Positions 1 through 8,797 of a stretch of 64,000 nucleotides of DNA are shown piece after piece (positions within the stretch are counted from its first letter, which is position 1; each line of letters begins with the position of its first letter). The stretch is from Pararhizobium sp. (GTDB lineage: Bacteria; Pseudomonadota; Alphaproteobacteria; Rhizobiales; Rhizobiaceae), in assembly GCA_030655075.1 (NCBI GenBank), contig JAURWE010000046.1:1-64000 (forward strand), given 5' to 3'. The position numbers were made by a program, and so were the translations under genes. The notes under the pieces are model-generated. The model searched no databases, was not told the origin of the DNA, and saw only the letters and a program-made list of their open reading frames with translations.

Positions 1-10
1 GAAGGATCCC

Positions 11-757
11 ATGAAAATCTTGGTCCCAGTAAAACGCGTTGTGGACTACAACGTGAAGATCCGCGTGAAGGCGGATGGTTCGGGTGTCGAGCTTGCCAAT
101 GTGAAGATGTCGATGAACCCGTTCGACGAGATTTCGGTGGAAGAGGCGCTGCGGCTGAAGGAAGCCGGCAAGGCTGAGGAAGTGATCGTCGTCTCGATCG
201 GCCCGGCCAAGGCCGAAGAGACGCTGCGCACGGCTTTGGCCATGGGCGCCGACCGGGCGATCCTGGTCGAGACCGACGATGCCGTCGAGCCCTTAGCGGT
301 TGCCAAGATCCTGAAAGGCGTGGCCGAGGCCGAACAGCCGGGCCTTGTTATCGTCGGCAAGCAGGCGATCGACGACGACGCCAACCAGACCGGCCAGATG
401 CTCTCGGCCCTGCTCGGCTGGGCCCAGGGCACCTTTGCCTCGAAGATCGAGATCGGTTCGGATAAGGCGACTGTCACCCGTGAAGTCGATGGCGGCCTGC
501 AGACGATCGAGATCAAGCTGCCTGCCGTCGTGACCACCGACCTGCGCCTGAACGAGCCGCGGTATGCCTCGCTTCCCAACATCATGAAGGCCAAGAAGAA
601 GCCGCTCGACAAGAAGTCGCCAGCCGATTTCGGCGTCGATACCGGAGCCCGGCTGAAGGTCTTGAAGACCGAGGAGCCCAGCGGCCGCAAGGCCGGCATC
701 AAGGTCAAGTCCGTGGCCGAGCTGGTCGAAAAGCTGAAAACCGCCGGCGTTCTCTAA
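11..757 (+). CDS. etfB: Electron transfer flavoprotein subunit beta
   Basis: Small subunit of the cytoplasmic electron transfer flavoprotein. The heterodimer collects electrons from acyl-CoA and related dehydrogenases and hands them to ETF-ubiquinone oxidoreductase. The 248-residue length is normal. The beta-subunit signature lies near residues 178-195 (RLNEPRYASLPNIMKAK) and the N-terminus has the expected MKILVPVKRVVDYN. A GAAGGA ribosome-binding site precedes the ATG by a few bases; anything further upstream is cut off by the window edge. etfA follows after 26 bases on the same strand, so the two are almost certainly co-transcribed and co-folded. Confidence 0.97.
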   Translation: MKILVPVKRVVDYNVKIRVKADGSGVELANVKMSMNPFDEISVEEALRLKEAGKAEEVIVVSIGPAKAEETLRTALAMGADRAILVETDDAVEPLAVAKILKGVAEAEQPGLVIVGKQAIDDDANQTGQMLSALLGWAQGTFASKIEIGSDKATVTREVDGGLQTIEIKLPAVVTTDLRLNEPRYASLPNIMKAKKKPLDKKSPADFGVDTGARLKVLKTEEPSGRKAGIKVKSVAELVEKLKTAGVL

Positions 758-783
758 AAGAAACCAGAAAGAAAGATAGCATC

Positions 784-1725
784 ATGACCATTCTCCTTCT
801 GGCAGATCACGACACCGCAACGCTGTCCGACCAGACCGCCAAGGCCCTGACGGCCGCCTCGCAGATTGCCAAGGGCCTTGGAAGCGACGTCCATATCCTC
901 GTCGCAGGCTCTGGCGCCAAGGCGGCCGCCGATGCCGCCGCCAAGCTTTCGGGCGTCTCGAAGGTGCTGCTCGCCGACAGCGGCGATCTTGCCAATGACC
1001 TGGCCGAGCCGCTGGCCGCCCTGATCGTCTCGCTGGCCGGTTCCTACGACACGATCATCGCCGCTGCGACCTCGACCGGCAAGAACGTTCTGCCGCGCGT
1101 GGCCGCCCTGCTCGACGTGGCGCAGATCTCCGAGATCACCGATGTCGTTTCCGCCGATACGTTCAAGCGGCCGATCTATGCCGGCAATGCCATCCAGACG
1201 GTGCAGTCGACCGATGACAAAAAGGTCATCACCGTGCGCACCGCCTCGTTTGCCGCGGCATCCGAAGGCGGTTCGGCTGCAGTCGAAACCATCGCCGCTG
1301 CCGCCAATCCCGGCCTGTCGGCCTTTGTCAAGGACGCGCTGTCCTCGTCCGACCGTCCGGAACTGACGTCTGCCAAGATCATCATCTCGGGCGGACGCGC
1401 GCTCGGCTCCTCGGAAAAGTTCCAGGCGGTCATCCTGCCGGTGGCCGACAAGCTCGGCGCTGCCGTCGGCGCCTCTCGCGCGGCGGTTGACGCAGGTTAT
1501 GCGCCGAACGACTGGCAGGTCGGACAGACCGGCAAGGTCGTCGCCCCGCAGCTCTACATCGCCGTAGGCATCTCCGGCGCCATCCAGCATCTGGCCGGCA
1601 TGAAGGATTCGAAAGTCATCGTCGCCATCAACAAGGACGAAGAAGCCCCGATCTTCCAGGTCGCCGACTACGGCCTCGTCGGGGATCTGTTCGACATCCT
1701 GCCGGAGCTGGAGAAGGCGATTTGA
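784..1725 (+). CDS. etfA: Electron transfer flavoprotein subunit alpha
   Basis: Large, FAD-carrying subunit of the electron transfer flavoprotein, partner of the preceding etfB product. The protein has 313 residues, the usual size. An N-terminal Rossmann-like domain shared with the beta subunit is followed by the C-terminal FAD domain, which starts near residue 195. The FAD signature YIAVGISGAIQHLAGMKDS sits near residue 257, followed by the conserved VAINKDEEAPIF and GLVGDLFDILP blocks. The ATG is preceded by AGAAAGA. No clear terminator is visible after the stop; the sequence turns AT-rich at once. Confidence 0.97.
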   Translation: MTILLLADHDTATLSDQTAKALTAASQIAKGLGSDVHILVAGSGAKAAADAAAKLSGVSKVLLADSGDLANDLAEPLAALIVSLAGSYDTIIAAATSTGKNVLPRVAALLDVAQISEITDVVSADTFKRPIYAGNAIQTVQSTDDKKVITVRTASFAAASEGGSAAVETIAAAANPGLSAFVKDALSSSDRPELTSAKIIISGGRALGSSEKFQAVILPVADKLGAAVGASRAAVDAGYAPNDWQVGQTGKVVAPQLYIAVGISGAIQHLAGMKDSKVIVAINKDEEAPIFQVADYGLVGDLFDILPELEKAI

Positions 1726-2036
1726 TTCTAATTGTGAGTTTCAAAAGTATGATCATTAGCCACTTGCGCTGACCTTAATTCGTTCATCCCGCTATTGCGA
1801 AATAAATTCTCTTCATTTCCTGGAAGCTGCGTGGATGGTGGCGAGAATTAAATAGTTTTTATTTTGATGCTAATGTCAATAACTCTAGGAATAGTCTTGA
1901 GTTTATTTGAATAAAACTAAGAAAAGCGCAATATGTTTGATCTGAACCGCAGACCGTCTGCGTAGGTGTTTGTTTTCGCGTATTTTTTGTGGCCTTGATA
2001 GGGCCGCGAAAACCAGCTTGACAATAGCGACCCGCG

Positions 2037-2054
2037 GACTTTAACGTTAAAGTC
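2037..2054. promoter_or_regulatory. Distal palindromic operator
   Basis: GACTTTAACGTTAAAGTC is a perfect 18-base palindrome with a central CG, the form typical of LacI-family operators. It overlaps the -10 position that would pair with TTGACA at 2018-2023 (17-base spacing). A second copy lies 202 bases downstream, centre to centre. No LacI-type gene is present in the window, so the regulator is unknown. Confidence 0.6.
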
Positions 2055-2238
2055 TCGGCGGTCCAGAGTCTGTGCGAACGGCATTGTCGAGGCCGCATGA
2101 ACTCAGTCCTTTAACCTCGCGCTCGTCTGGCGGCAGACCATCGAGTGCCCGGCCTGCATTTTAGACCATTTGATTAGCCGCCACCAACCAGACATACGCG
2201 GATACAGAGATTTCGATTGACAAAATTGCTAAAAAATT

Positions 2239-2256
2239 GACTTAAACGTTAAAGTA
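2239..2256. promoter_or_regulatory. Proximal operator copy inside importer promoter
   Basis: GACTTAAACGTTAAAGTA matches the 2037-2054 palindrome at 16 of 18 positions. It starts within a TTGACT -35 element (2237-2242) and covers the -35/-10 spacer, with a weak AATAAA at 2262-2267 as possible -10. A protein bound here would block polymerase at the importer promoter, 40 bases before the start codon of the binding-protein gene. Confidence 0.55.
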
Positions 2257-2295
2257 ACCCCAATAAATCGGGTAATCAATGAAAAGGGGAATAAA

Positions 2296-3264
2296 ATGAA
2301 CGGTTTTATTATTGATCGCCGCTCGCTCTTGCTCGGTGCGCTGGGCGCGGGAATGGCGCTTCCTGCTGCCTTTGCGGCGTCTAACGCCCTAGCTCAAAGC
2401 GCACCACTGACCGTCGGTTTCACCATATGGGATCTGTCGATTCCGTTTGCTGTGCCGCTGGTCGCGTCCATCAAAGAGGCCGCAGCGGCGAACAACGTCA
2501 CACTCAAAATTGTCGACGCGAAATGGGACGCCTCAACCCAAGCTCAGCAGATCGCCGAGTTTGTTGTTCAGAAGGTCGATGTGATCTGCGCAACCCCGGT
2601 CGATGTGCGCGGGATTCTGCCTGCGGCACGCGCCGCTAAGGAAGCTGGGGTGCCGCTCATCGCCTGTGGAGGTGTCGTGGAAGGCTTTCCCTATATCGGT
2701 GCTGACGACATGCAGTTCGGCATCAAGATGGGCCAGTTGATTGAGCAAGCGTTGTCAGCGAGTGGTCAGCCGGGACCATATAATATCGCATTTTTGCGCG
2801 GTGCCCCTGGTGGCGCGCCAGACCGCTTGCGCCGCGAAGGTATCATGTCCGTGATTGGCAAACGGGAAGATATCAAGATTGCTGCGGAAGTGGTTACCGA
2901 ATGGAGCCCAGAAAAGGGTCTGTCCGGAACTCAAGACCTGCTGCAGAAATTCGCAAAAGGAACGCTGCATCTCATCCATGGCTGGGGCGGTATGGTCGAG
3001 GTACCTGCGGCGCGCTACGCCCATACAACGGCAGGGCGGGAAGAGATCATTTTCACTGGCGGGGAACTAACCGTCCAGACGAAGGAAGCGATCGACAAGG
3101 GCTGGGAGTACGGTGTCATCATTCAGGACCCGTCTACCCTGGGAAGCGTAATCGTCTCCGCTTTGCCAAAAATGGCACCGGACTTCAAGACGGTACCCAA
3201 TGGTACGGAAGTTCCGCTACCGATCTGCACCAAGGCAAACCTTGCAGAGTTTAAGCCTTTTTGA
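2296..3264 (+). CDS. Sugar ABC transporter substrate-binding protein
   Basis: Periplasmic binding protein of the ribose/galactose type (Peripla_BP_4 fold), 322 residues. The N-terminus has an RR-x-LLL motif (DRRSLLLGALGAG) and a hydrophobic core ending near ALAQS, so it is an exported protein, possibly by the Tat route. The mature part starts with TVGFTIWDLSIPFAVPL, typical for this family. An AAAAGGGGA ribosome-binding site precedes the ATG. It is first in an operon with a permease, a double ATPase and a phosphotriesterase-like hydrolase. The ligand cannot be read from sequence; the operator pair upstream suggests induction by the substrate. Confidence 0.9.
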   Translation: MNGFIIDRRSLLLGALGAGMALPAAFAASNALAQSAPLTVGFTIWDLSIPFAVPLVASIKEAAAANNVTLKIVDAKWDASTQAQQIAEFVVQKVDVICATPVDVRGILPAARAAKEAGVPLIACGGVVEGFPYIGADDMQFGIKMGQLIEQALSASGQPGPYNIAFLRGAPGGAPDRLRREGIMSVIGKREDIKIAAEVVTEWSPEKGLSGTQDLLQKFAKGTLHLIHGWGGMVEVPAARYAHTTAGREEIIFTGGELTVQTKEAIDKGWEYGVIIQDPSTLGSVIVSALPKMAPDFKTVPNGTEVPLPICTKANLAEFKPF

Positions 3265-3274
3265 GGATAACCCG

Positions 3275-4243
3275 ATGACAGCGAATATCATTCCATGGAG
3301 GCGGTGGAGTATCTTCATGGTTCTCGCAGCGCCGATTTTCCTGCTTGCGGTTCTCAATCCCGTCTTCAGACAGCCGGGAAACCTCTTCAATCTCTGGCAG
3401 CAGTCGTCGATAATTGGGATTCTCGCCGTCGGTCAGACAATGGTGATAATCCTCGGCGGCTTTGACCTTTCCGTAGGTGCTGTCGCGGCGCTAGCGGGTG
3501 TCGTCTGCTTTCTCGGTTTTGGGTTAGAGGACGGTTATATAGGCGTTCTCGCAGGACTCATAAGCGCCCTGACGGTCTGTGCTCTCGTCGGTCTGGTGAA
3601 TGGCGCGCTCATCACCAAGCTGAAAATGACGCCGCTTATCGCGACGCTCGGTGTTCTGAGCTTGGCGCGCGGTGCCGTTTTGGTCGTGAGCGACGGGCAG
3701 GCAATCTATGCAGAGGAAGGGGCGGGATACGAATTCGCGAACTTCCTTCAATCCTCTTTCGCCAGGATGCCAGTCTCCGGCCTTTTGTTCTTGGCGGTCG
3801 CGGCGATTGGGCTGGTGCTGCTGAGGCTGACGATCTACGGGCAATTCGTCTACGCCGTTGGCGGCAACGAAAAGGCGGCAACCCTTGCAGGAATCCCGGT
3901 CTCCAAAATCAAGCTCATCACCTACTGCTTTTGTAGCGTGGCGGCCGGTTTGGGTGGAATAGTCCTGGCGTCGCGAACGGCTTCTGCGCTGCCAAACGCC
4001 GGCGTCAATTACGAACTCCAGGCAATTACTGCGGTGGTGATTGGTGGCGCCAAGCTCAGCGGTGGTAAGGGGTCGGTCTTGGGAACCGTGCTGGGCGTTT
4101 TCTTGCTGGCGGCGATTGGCAATGCTCTGAATTTGTACAACATTTCGCCTTTCTGGCAAACCGGTGTTACCGGTGCAATCCTGATTCTCGCGGTTAGCAT
4201 CAGCTTGCTGACCGGCGAAGACGATCGATTACGGAAAGCATGA
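3275..4243 (+). CDS. Sugar ABC transporter permease (RbsC-like)
   Basis: Inner-membrane permease of the BPD_transp_2 family (ribose/xylose type), 322 residues with about eight to ten hydrophobic segments. The family motif is visible as GGAKLSGGKGSVLGTVLGVF near residues 255-275. The ATG at 3275 is chosen because GAGGA lies eight bases before it; a longer frame from 3200 would overlap the binding-protein gene. The stop overlaps the next gene's ATG (ATGA at 4240-4243), indicating translational coupling to the ATPase. It forms the channel for the substrate bound by the 2296-3264 product. Confidence 0.93.
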   Translation: MTANIIPWRRWSIFMVLAAPIFLLAVLNPVFRQPGNLFNLWQQSSIIGILAVGQTMVIILGGFDLSVGAVAALAGVVCFLGFGLEDGYIGVLAGLISALTVCALVGLVNGALITKLKMTPLIATLGVLSLARGAVLVVSDGQAIYAEEGAGYEFANFLQSSFARMPVSGLLFLAVAAIGLVLLRLTIYGQFVYAVGGNEKAATLAGIPVSKIKLITYCFCSVAAGLGGIVLASRTASALPNAGVNYELQAITAVVIGGAKLSGGKGSVLGTVLGVFLLAAIGNALNLYNISPFWQTGVTGAILILAVSISLLTGEDDRLRKA

Positions 4244-5694
4244 CCATGCTTTCGATGAAGGGAATTTCCAAGGATTATGGGCCTGTGCGTGTTTTGAACA
4301 ATGTGGATTTCGAACTCCGCAGTGGCGAAATTCATGCACTCCTCGGATCGAACGGCGCGGGAAAATCGACGCTGATCAAGATTCTGGGTGGCGTGGTGAG
4401 CGCATCGAACGGTACGATCGAGCTTAACGGAATGAGGCTGGATGTCGGCTCCCCGCGACAGTCCCTAGAGGCAGGGATAGCGATTGTTCATCAGGAAACC
4501 GATCTGGTGCCGGAGCTCTCCGTCGCTGAGAACATTTTTCTCGGGCTGGAACGCCGGGTGACGAACGGTGATCGGAAGCTGCTATTTGCTCCAATAGACC
4601 GCAGCCGCATTGATGTGGAGGCACGGCAACTTCTTGAGGATTACGGTCTTGATCTCGACTCGACGATGAGGGTTGTTGATCTAGCACCAAGCGGACAACA
4701 GCTCGTGCAGATCGCCCGTGTCCTTGCTCTCAACAGCGACGTGGTCGTTTTCGACGAGCCGACGGCTAGGTTGGGGCCGCAGGATAGAGACAGGCTGTTC
4801 AAGATTTTCGCGATGTTGCGTCAAAGAGGCAAAAAAATCATCTTCGTCACGCACTACCTGGACGAAGTACTCCTCACTGCCGATCGCGCCACAATCATGC
4901 GGGATGGAAAGCTTGTCCGTACCCTTGATGTCTCTTCGACCAATGTCGCGGAGATAAGCCGTCTGATGGTCGGCGATGACGTTATCGTGCCCCAGCGAGA
5001 CCAGTCCCGCAAAAAGGGCGAAGTGATCCTTAGGGTCGAGGGTGCCAGCGATACGGGTGCCTATGAGCGTGTTTCACTCGACATTGCAGGCGGTGAAATT
5101 GTCGGCCTCCTCGGTCATCTTGGATCTGGGCGTCACGAATTCAGTCGGTACATTGCAAGAGATCACAAGCTCGACAAGCATTCGTCAGAGGGGATCAACG
5201 GCTTCGTTCCTGAGGACCGGCGATCTGAGGGAATTTTTCCCCAACTTGCGTTGTTTGAAAATATCGGCATCGGACTTTTGACGGGCCGTGGCCTGTTTTC
5301 GCTTACGCCTCGAAGGAAGATGTTAGCCAAAACGCAGGAACTAATCCGCCAGCTGCAGATCAAAACGGCCGGAAGCGATCAGATCATCTCGGAGCTAAGC
5401 GGCGGCAATCAGCAAAAGGCGGTCTTTGCACGGTCGCTAATCCTCGATCCGGATCTCTACGTCATCGAATGCCCAACGGTTGGCGTCGACGTCAAGGCGG
5501 GTGCTGAGTTGCATGCAGCCATCTTCGCCTTGGCTGAACGGGGTGCCGCCGTTCTGCTTTCTACAGATGATCTGGATGAAGCCATCCGCCTTTGCGACCG
5601 AATTGTCGTGATGCGCAAGGGTCGCATCAGTCAAGAACTGCTTCCGCATGATTTTTCCCGCCAGGCACTTGTCGTCGCCATGGGCGCTGCTTGA
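4240..5694 (+). CDS. Sugar ABC transporter ATP-binding protein, two nucleotide-binding domains
   Basis: RbsA/MglA-type ATPase of 484 residues with two fused nucleotide-binding domains. Domain 1 has Walker A GSNGAGKST near residue 36, a weak signature region (APSGQQLVQIAR) and Walker B VVVFDEPTARLG. Domain 2 has the usual degenerate Walker A (GHLGSGRHEF), a good signature (ELSGGNQQKAVFARSL) and a weak Walker B (LYVIECPTVGVD, with Cys in place of the usual Glu-Pro context). The stretch between the second Walker A and the FVPEDRRSEG block is about 20 residues shorter than usual. It couples to the permease by a four-base overlap and should energise this importer. Confidence 0.92.
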   Translation: MTMLSMKGISKDYGPVRVLNNVDFELRSGEIHALLGSNGAGKSTLIKILGGVVSASNGTIELNGMRLDVGSPRQSLEAGIAIVHQETDLVPELSVAENIFLGLERRVTNGDRKLLFAPIDRSRIDVEARQLLEDYGLDLDSTMRVVDLAPSGQQLVQIARVLALNSDVVVFDEPTARLGPQDRDRLFKIFAMLRQRGKKIIFVTHYLDEVLLTADRATIMRDGKLVRTLDVSSTNVAEISRLMVGDDVIVPQRDQSRKKGEVILRVEGASDTGAYERVSLDIAGGEIVGLLGHLGSGRHEFSRYIARDHKLDKHSSEGINGFVPEDRRSEGIFPQLALFENIGIGLLTGRGLFSLTPRRKMLAKTQELIRQLQIKTAGSDQIISELSGGNQQKAVFARSLILDPDLYVIECPTVGVDVKAGAELHAAIFALAERGAAVLLSTDDLDEAIRLCDRIVVMRKGRISQELLPHDFSRQALVVAMGAA

Positions 5695-5709
5695 TAGAAA
5701 GGTTAGAAA

Positions 5710-6774
5710 ATGTCCTACGTATTGACCGTGTTGGGACCGGTTTCGCCGGATAGCCTCGGCCCAACAATCACGCACGAACACCTCTTCATCGATCTGAGCT
5801 GCTATCTGCGCCCTCCAAGCACACCTGAACCCGACGATATTTATTATCAAAAGGTCGATATCAAAAATCTCTACGCACTTCGCAGGGATGCCTACAGCAA
5901 CCGGGACAACTGCATTCTCGATGATGTCGAGCTCGCATGCCGGGAGGTTGAGCTGTTCAAGGCGCAAGGCGGTAGGACAATTGTCGATGTCACGTTGGTT
6001 GACATCGGCCGTGACGTAAAGTCGTTGGCGGAAGTCGCGCGGCGGACAGGCATTAACATCGTGGCGGGGTGCGGCCACTATATTTTTTCGGCATTTCCGA
6101 AAGGTCTCGCAGAGCGGACCGAGGATGAAATCTATCAGGAGATCATCTCAGAAATTCGGGACGGCATTGATGGAACGGGCATCCGCCCGGGAATCATTGG
6201 TGAGATCGGCAGTGGCGATCCAATCCATGAACAGGAGAAAAAAGTCTTGAGAGCGGCGGCCCGCGCCCAAAAGGAAAGCGGACTTGCGATTTCGATCCAC
6301 GTCCATGCGCCGGGTCGCAGAGGCAACGAGGTTCTGGATATTTTGATTGGAGCTGGCGTGAACCCCGAGAAGATTATCCTCGGGCATATCGATGCCTCCC
6401 TTGCGCATCTGGACATCGATTTCAACCAGGCAATGGATTACATCTTGAGCTTGGCGGAACGGGGATGCTTTATCGAGTTCGATCTCTGCGGGAACTCCGG
6501 GCATTTCGTAACCAAGGATCATACCTACTGGATGCCGTCCGATCGCGAGCGAGCAAAAGCGCTGGCTCTGATGTGCAAAAAAAATCACGCTCACCAGATT
6601 TTGTTGTCGCAGGATGTCGGACATAAGCACTATTTGCAGGAGTACGGTGGCTGGGGATATAGCCACGTGTTCACCGAGTTTCATGCCTGCATGCTTGAGG
6701 CTGGTATTGACGAAGAAACGATTTCCCGTTTCTTCACCGTTAACCCGACAAGGGCGCTGACTGTTCAGACCTGA
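5710..6774 (+). CDS. Phosphotriesterase-family metal-dependent hydrolase
   Basis: Cytoplasmic TIM-barrel hydrolase of the amidohydrolase superfamily, 354 residues. The metal-binding HxH is THEHLFIDLS (His22, His24). Further ligands fit EIGSGDP (bridging Glu in place of the carboxylated Lys, as in PHP-type members), ISIHVHAPGR, ILGHIDAS and the late Asp in LLSQDVGHK. Real substrates of this family include lactones, esters and phosphorylated sugar lactones, so a role in opening an imported sugar or lactone is an inference. It lies 15 bases after the ATPase gene, with AGAAAGG as ribosome-binding site, and is the last gene of the operon. Confidence 0.88.
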   Translation: MSYVLTVLGPVSPDSLGPTITHEHLFIDLSCYLRPPSTPEPDDIYYQKVDIKNLYALRRDAYSNRDNCILDDVELACREVELFKAQGGRTIVDVTLVDIGRDVKSLAEVARRTGINIVAGCGHYIFSAFPKGLAERTEDEIYQEIISEIRDGIDGTGIRPGIIGEIGSGDPIHEQEKKVLRAAARAQKESGLAISIHVHAPGRRGNEVLDILIGAGVNPEKIILGHIDASLAHLDIDFNQAMDYILSLAERGCFIEFDLCGNSGHFVTKDHTYWMPSDRERAKALALMCKKNHAHQILLSQDVGHKHYLQEYGGWGYSHVFTEFHACMLEAGIDEETISRFFTVNPTRALTVQT

Positions 6775-6866
6775 AAATAGCGCCGGATGCGAAGGTTTTC
6801 TTGCTTTGCCGATAGCCATCATGTGCGACCTGCTGCTCACAAATCTTGAAGTGCAGACTGGACGCC

Positions 6867-7013
6867 TTAGGGGAGTTTCTCACGACGGCAACGCTCGGAG
6901 CAATACTTGACGTCATCCCAGTTTTTTGCCCATTTTCGCCGCCACGCAAATGGCAGGCTGCAGGTCGCGCATCGCTTCGTCGGCAATTGGCCCTTTTTGA
7001 CGATCTTCGGCAT
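6867..7013 (-). CDS. Small four-cysteine zinc-ribbon protein, DUF2256 family
   Basis: A 48-residue protein beginning MPKIVKKGQLPTKRCATC. Four cysteines (15, 18, 38 and 42) form a CxxC...CxxxC zinc-ribbon pattern, with the conserved basic/aromatic centre FAWRRKWAKNWDDVKYC that marks DUF2256. The start is fixed by a strong GGGGAGG ribosome-binding site. It lies 36 bases downstream of the photolyase gene on the same strand; DUF2256 proteins are often found beside cryptochrome/photolyase genes. Its biochemical function is not known; nucleic-acid or Fe-S cluster support for the photolyase would be an inference. Confidence 0.88.
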   Translation of the reverse strand: MPKIVKKGQLPTKRCATCSLPFAWRRKWAKNWDDVKYCSERCRREKLP

Positions 7014-7049
7014 GGCCTCCCCTTTAGCATCATCAGCAATCAAAGGCTT

Positions 7050-8597
7050 CTAGACACGGTGGCCGGCATGGAGTTTCGCGAGAAACAATGAAGCACTGTC
7101 GCGATAATCCTGCTTTCTGCTTTCATCCATGCGATGCCAGGACGCATAGATCTGAGCGAGCCGGTGATTTTTCGAAAGCGTGTCTGCGTTTCGATCCAGA
7201 AAATCCCAATAGAGCGCGTTGAATGGGCAGGCGTTCTGGCCCACCTTTTTCGAAACGTCGTATCGACACCCGTCGCAATAGTCCGACATACGATCGATAT
7301 AGGCACCGCTGGCCGCATAGGGCTTGGAGGCCATAAGCCCGCCGTCGGCAAACTGGCTCATGCCGATGACATTGGGGAGCTCGACCCATTCGAAAGCGTC
7401 TGCGTAGACAGATAGATACCATTCGTGCACCGCATGGGGATCGAGCCCCGCAAGCATTGAAAAGTTTCCGACGACCATGAGCCGATGAATATGGTGCGCG
7501 TAGGCATGTGTGATCGTCTGGGTGATCACTGTCGAAACACAAGCCATGTCGGTGTCGCCGTTCCAGAAGAAATCGGGCAGTGGACGGCTCACCTCGAAGA
7601 CATTGCTGTTCTCGTAGCCAGGCATCTTCAGCCAGTAGATACCCCGGATGTATTCGCGCCATCCAATGATCTGGCGGATGAATCCCTCGACAGCGTTCAG
7701 GGGCGCCTGTCTTTCCAAATAGGCCCTCTCGGCAGCGCGGCAGACGGCGAGGGGATCCAGAAGACCAATGTTGATATAAAACGACAGCAGCGCGTGATTG
7801 AGAAATGGCTCGTCTCTCAGCATCGCGTCCTGGGTCTCGCCGAAGTTCGGCAAAAAGTCCTCGATAAACCCGTGAGCAGCGCGCTCGGCATCCGTCCTAG
7901 TGACGGCAAAACAGAAGTTTTTGGTTGATCCGAGGTTTCTGGCAAAGCGCTGCTCGACGAGTTCCAGAACCTCGACCGTCATTGCGTCCGGCGGGAACGC
8001 CGGATGCCGGGGCCGAAACAGGTCTGGTTTTGCCGGTTTGCGATTATCAGCGTCAAAATTCCATTTGCCGCCCTCCGGATTGTCTCCTTGCATCAGAAAA
8101 CCGGTCTTGCGGCGCATCTCGCGGTAGAAATACTCCATCGTCAGCGAGCGACGGCCGTCGGCCCAATGGCGAAATTCGCTCTTCGAACACAGGAAGCGAT
8201 CGTCAGCACGGATTTCGACAGGAATGTTCGAAGCTGACTGCCATTTCTCCATCACTTGCAGCACACGCCATTCCGAGCCTTCCGTGCAGACGATACGCGC
8301 GGGCGAAACAGCTGTGACGGCGCGCGCGAGCTCGCCTGTAAAGGAGCCGGAATTTTCCGCATCCTCCAAACGCGTGTATTGCACGTCGAAACCAATGGCG
8401 CGCAATTCATCGGCGAAGTGCCGCATGGCCGAGAAGATCAGCGAGATTTTCAGCTTGTGATGCGGAACATAGGTTGCTTCCTCTATGACCTCACACATGA
8501 GGATGACGTCCCGGACAGGATCGGCATCGGCGAGGCTCGATAAGGACAACGAAAGCTGATCGCCGAGGATAAAGATGAGATGACGGACAGGTTTCAT
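7050..8597 (-). CDS. phrB: FeS-type bacterial cryptochrome/(6-4) photolyase, PhrB-like
   Basis: A 515-residue member of the FeS-BCP/CryPro photolyase family, closely resembling Agrobacterium PhrB along its whole length. These enzymes repair (6-4) photoproducts in DNA with blue light, using FAD, a lumazine-type antenna and a [4Fe-4S] cluster. The N-terminal Rossmann domain has LIFILGDQLS and CEVIEEATYV. The helical FAD domain contains GFIRQIIGWREYIRGIYW and ELPNVIGMSQFADGG. The four cluster cysteines are in MACVST (near 352), YCDGC (near 439 and 442) and NACPF (near 455). The conserved block SLTMEYFYREMRRKTG is intact. It is followed by the DUF2256 gene. Confidence 0.93.
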   Translation of the reverse strand: MKPVRHLIFILGDQLSLSLSSLADADPVRDVILMCEVIEEATYVPHHKLKISLIFSAMRHFADELRAIGFDVQYTRLEDAENSGSFTGELARAVTAVSPARIVCTEGSEWRVLQVMEKWQSASNIPVEIRADDRFLCSKSEFRHWADGRRSLTMEYFYREMRRKTGFLMQGDNPEGGKWNFDADNRKPAKPDLFRPRHPAFPPDAMTVEVLELVEQRFARNLGSTKNFCFAVTRTDAERAAHGFIEDFLPNFGETQDAMLRDEPFLNHALLSFYINIGLLDPLAVCRAAERAYLERQAPLNAVEGFIRQIIGWREYIRGIYWLKMPGYENSNVFEVSRPLPDFFWNGDTDMACVSTVITQTITHAYAHHIHRLMVVGNFSMLAGLDPHAVHEWYLSVYADAFEWVELPNVIGMSQFADGGLMASKPYAASGAYIDRMSDYCDGCRYDVSKKVGQNACPFNALYWDFLDRNADTLSKNHRLAQIYASWHRMDESRKQDYRDSASLFLAKLHAGHRV

Positions 8598-8797
8598 TGC
8601 GGCATTCCGTTTGACTAGTTCAAATCAATACGCGGAACGGCACTGCCTGGATTGGCGAGCTGGCAGGACAACGTGAAATGGAGCTTTCGAAAATCCTATC
8701 ACCATGTTCGCAGCGTTATTTGAGGATCACGTCGGAGGTAAAGCCGTGTAAGCCGCTGGCTTAGCTTCAATCGCTGCGGCTACACCAGTTACATCAT

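Larger units (their letters stand above)
1726..2295. other. AT-rich intergenic region with operators
   Basis: This 570-base gap between etfA and the sugar importer is clearly more AT-rich than the genes around it. I see no convincing coding frame. Its notable content is two copies of a near-identical palindrome (2037-2054 and 2239-2256), each next to a TTGAC-type -35 element (2018-2023 and 2237-2242). It is best read as the control region of the importer operon that starts at 2296. Confidence 0.6.

Noticed and set aside
1859..2098. 79-residue minus-strand frame in the importer control region
   Set aside because: It spans the distal operator and AT-rich DNA, has no ribosome-binding site and no similarity to a regulator such as LacI.
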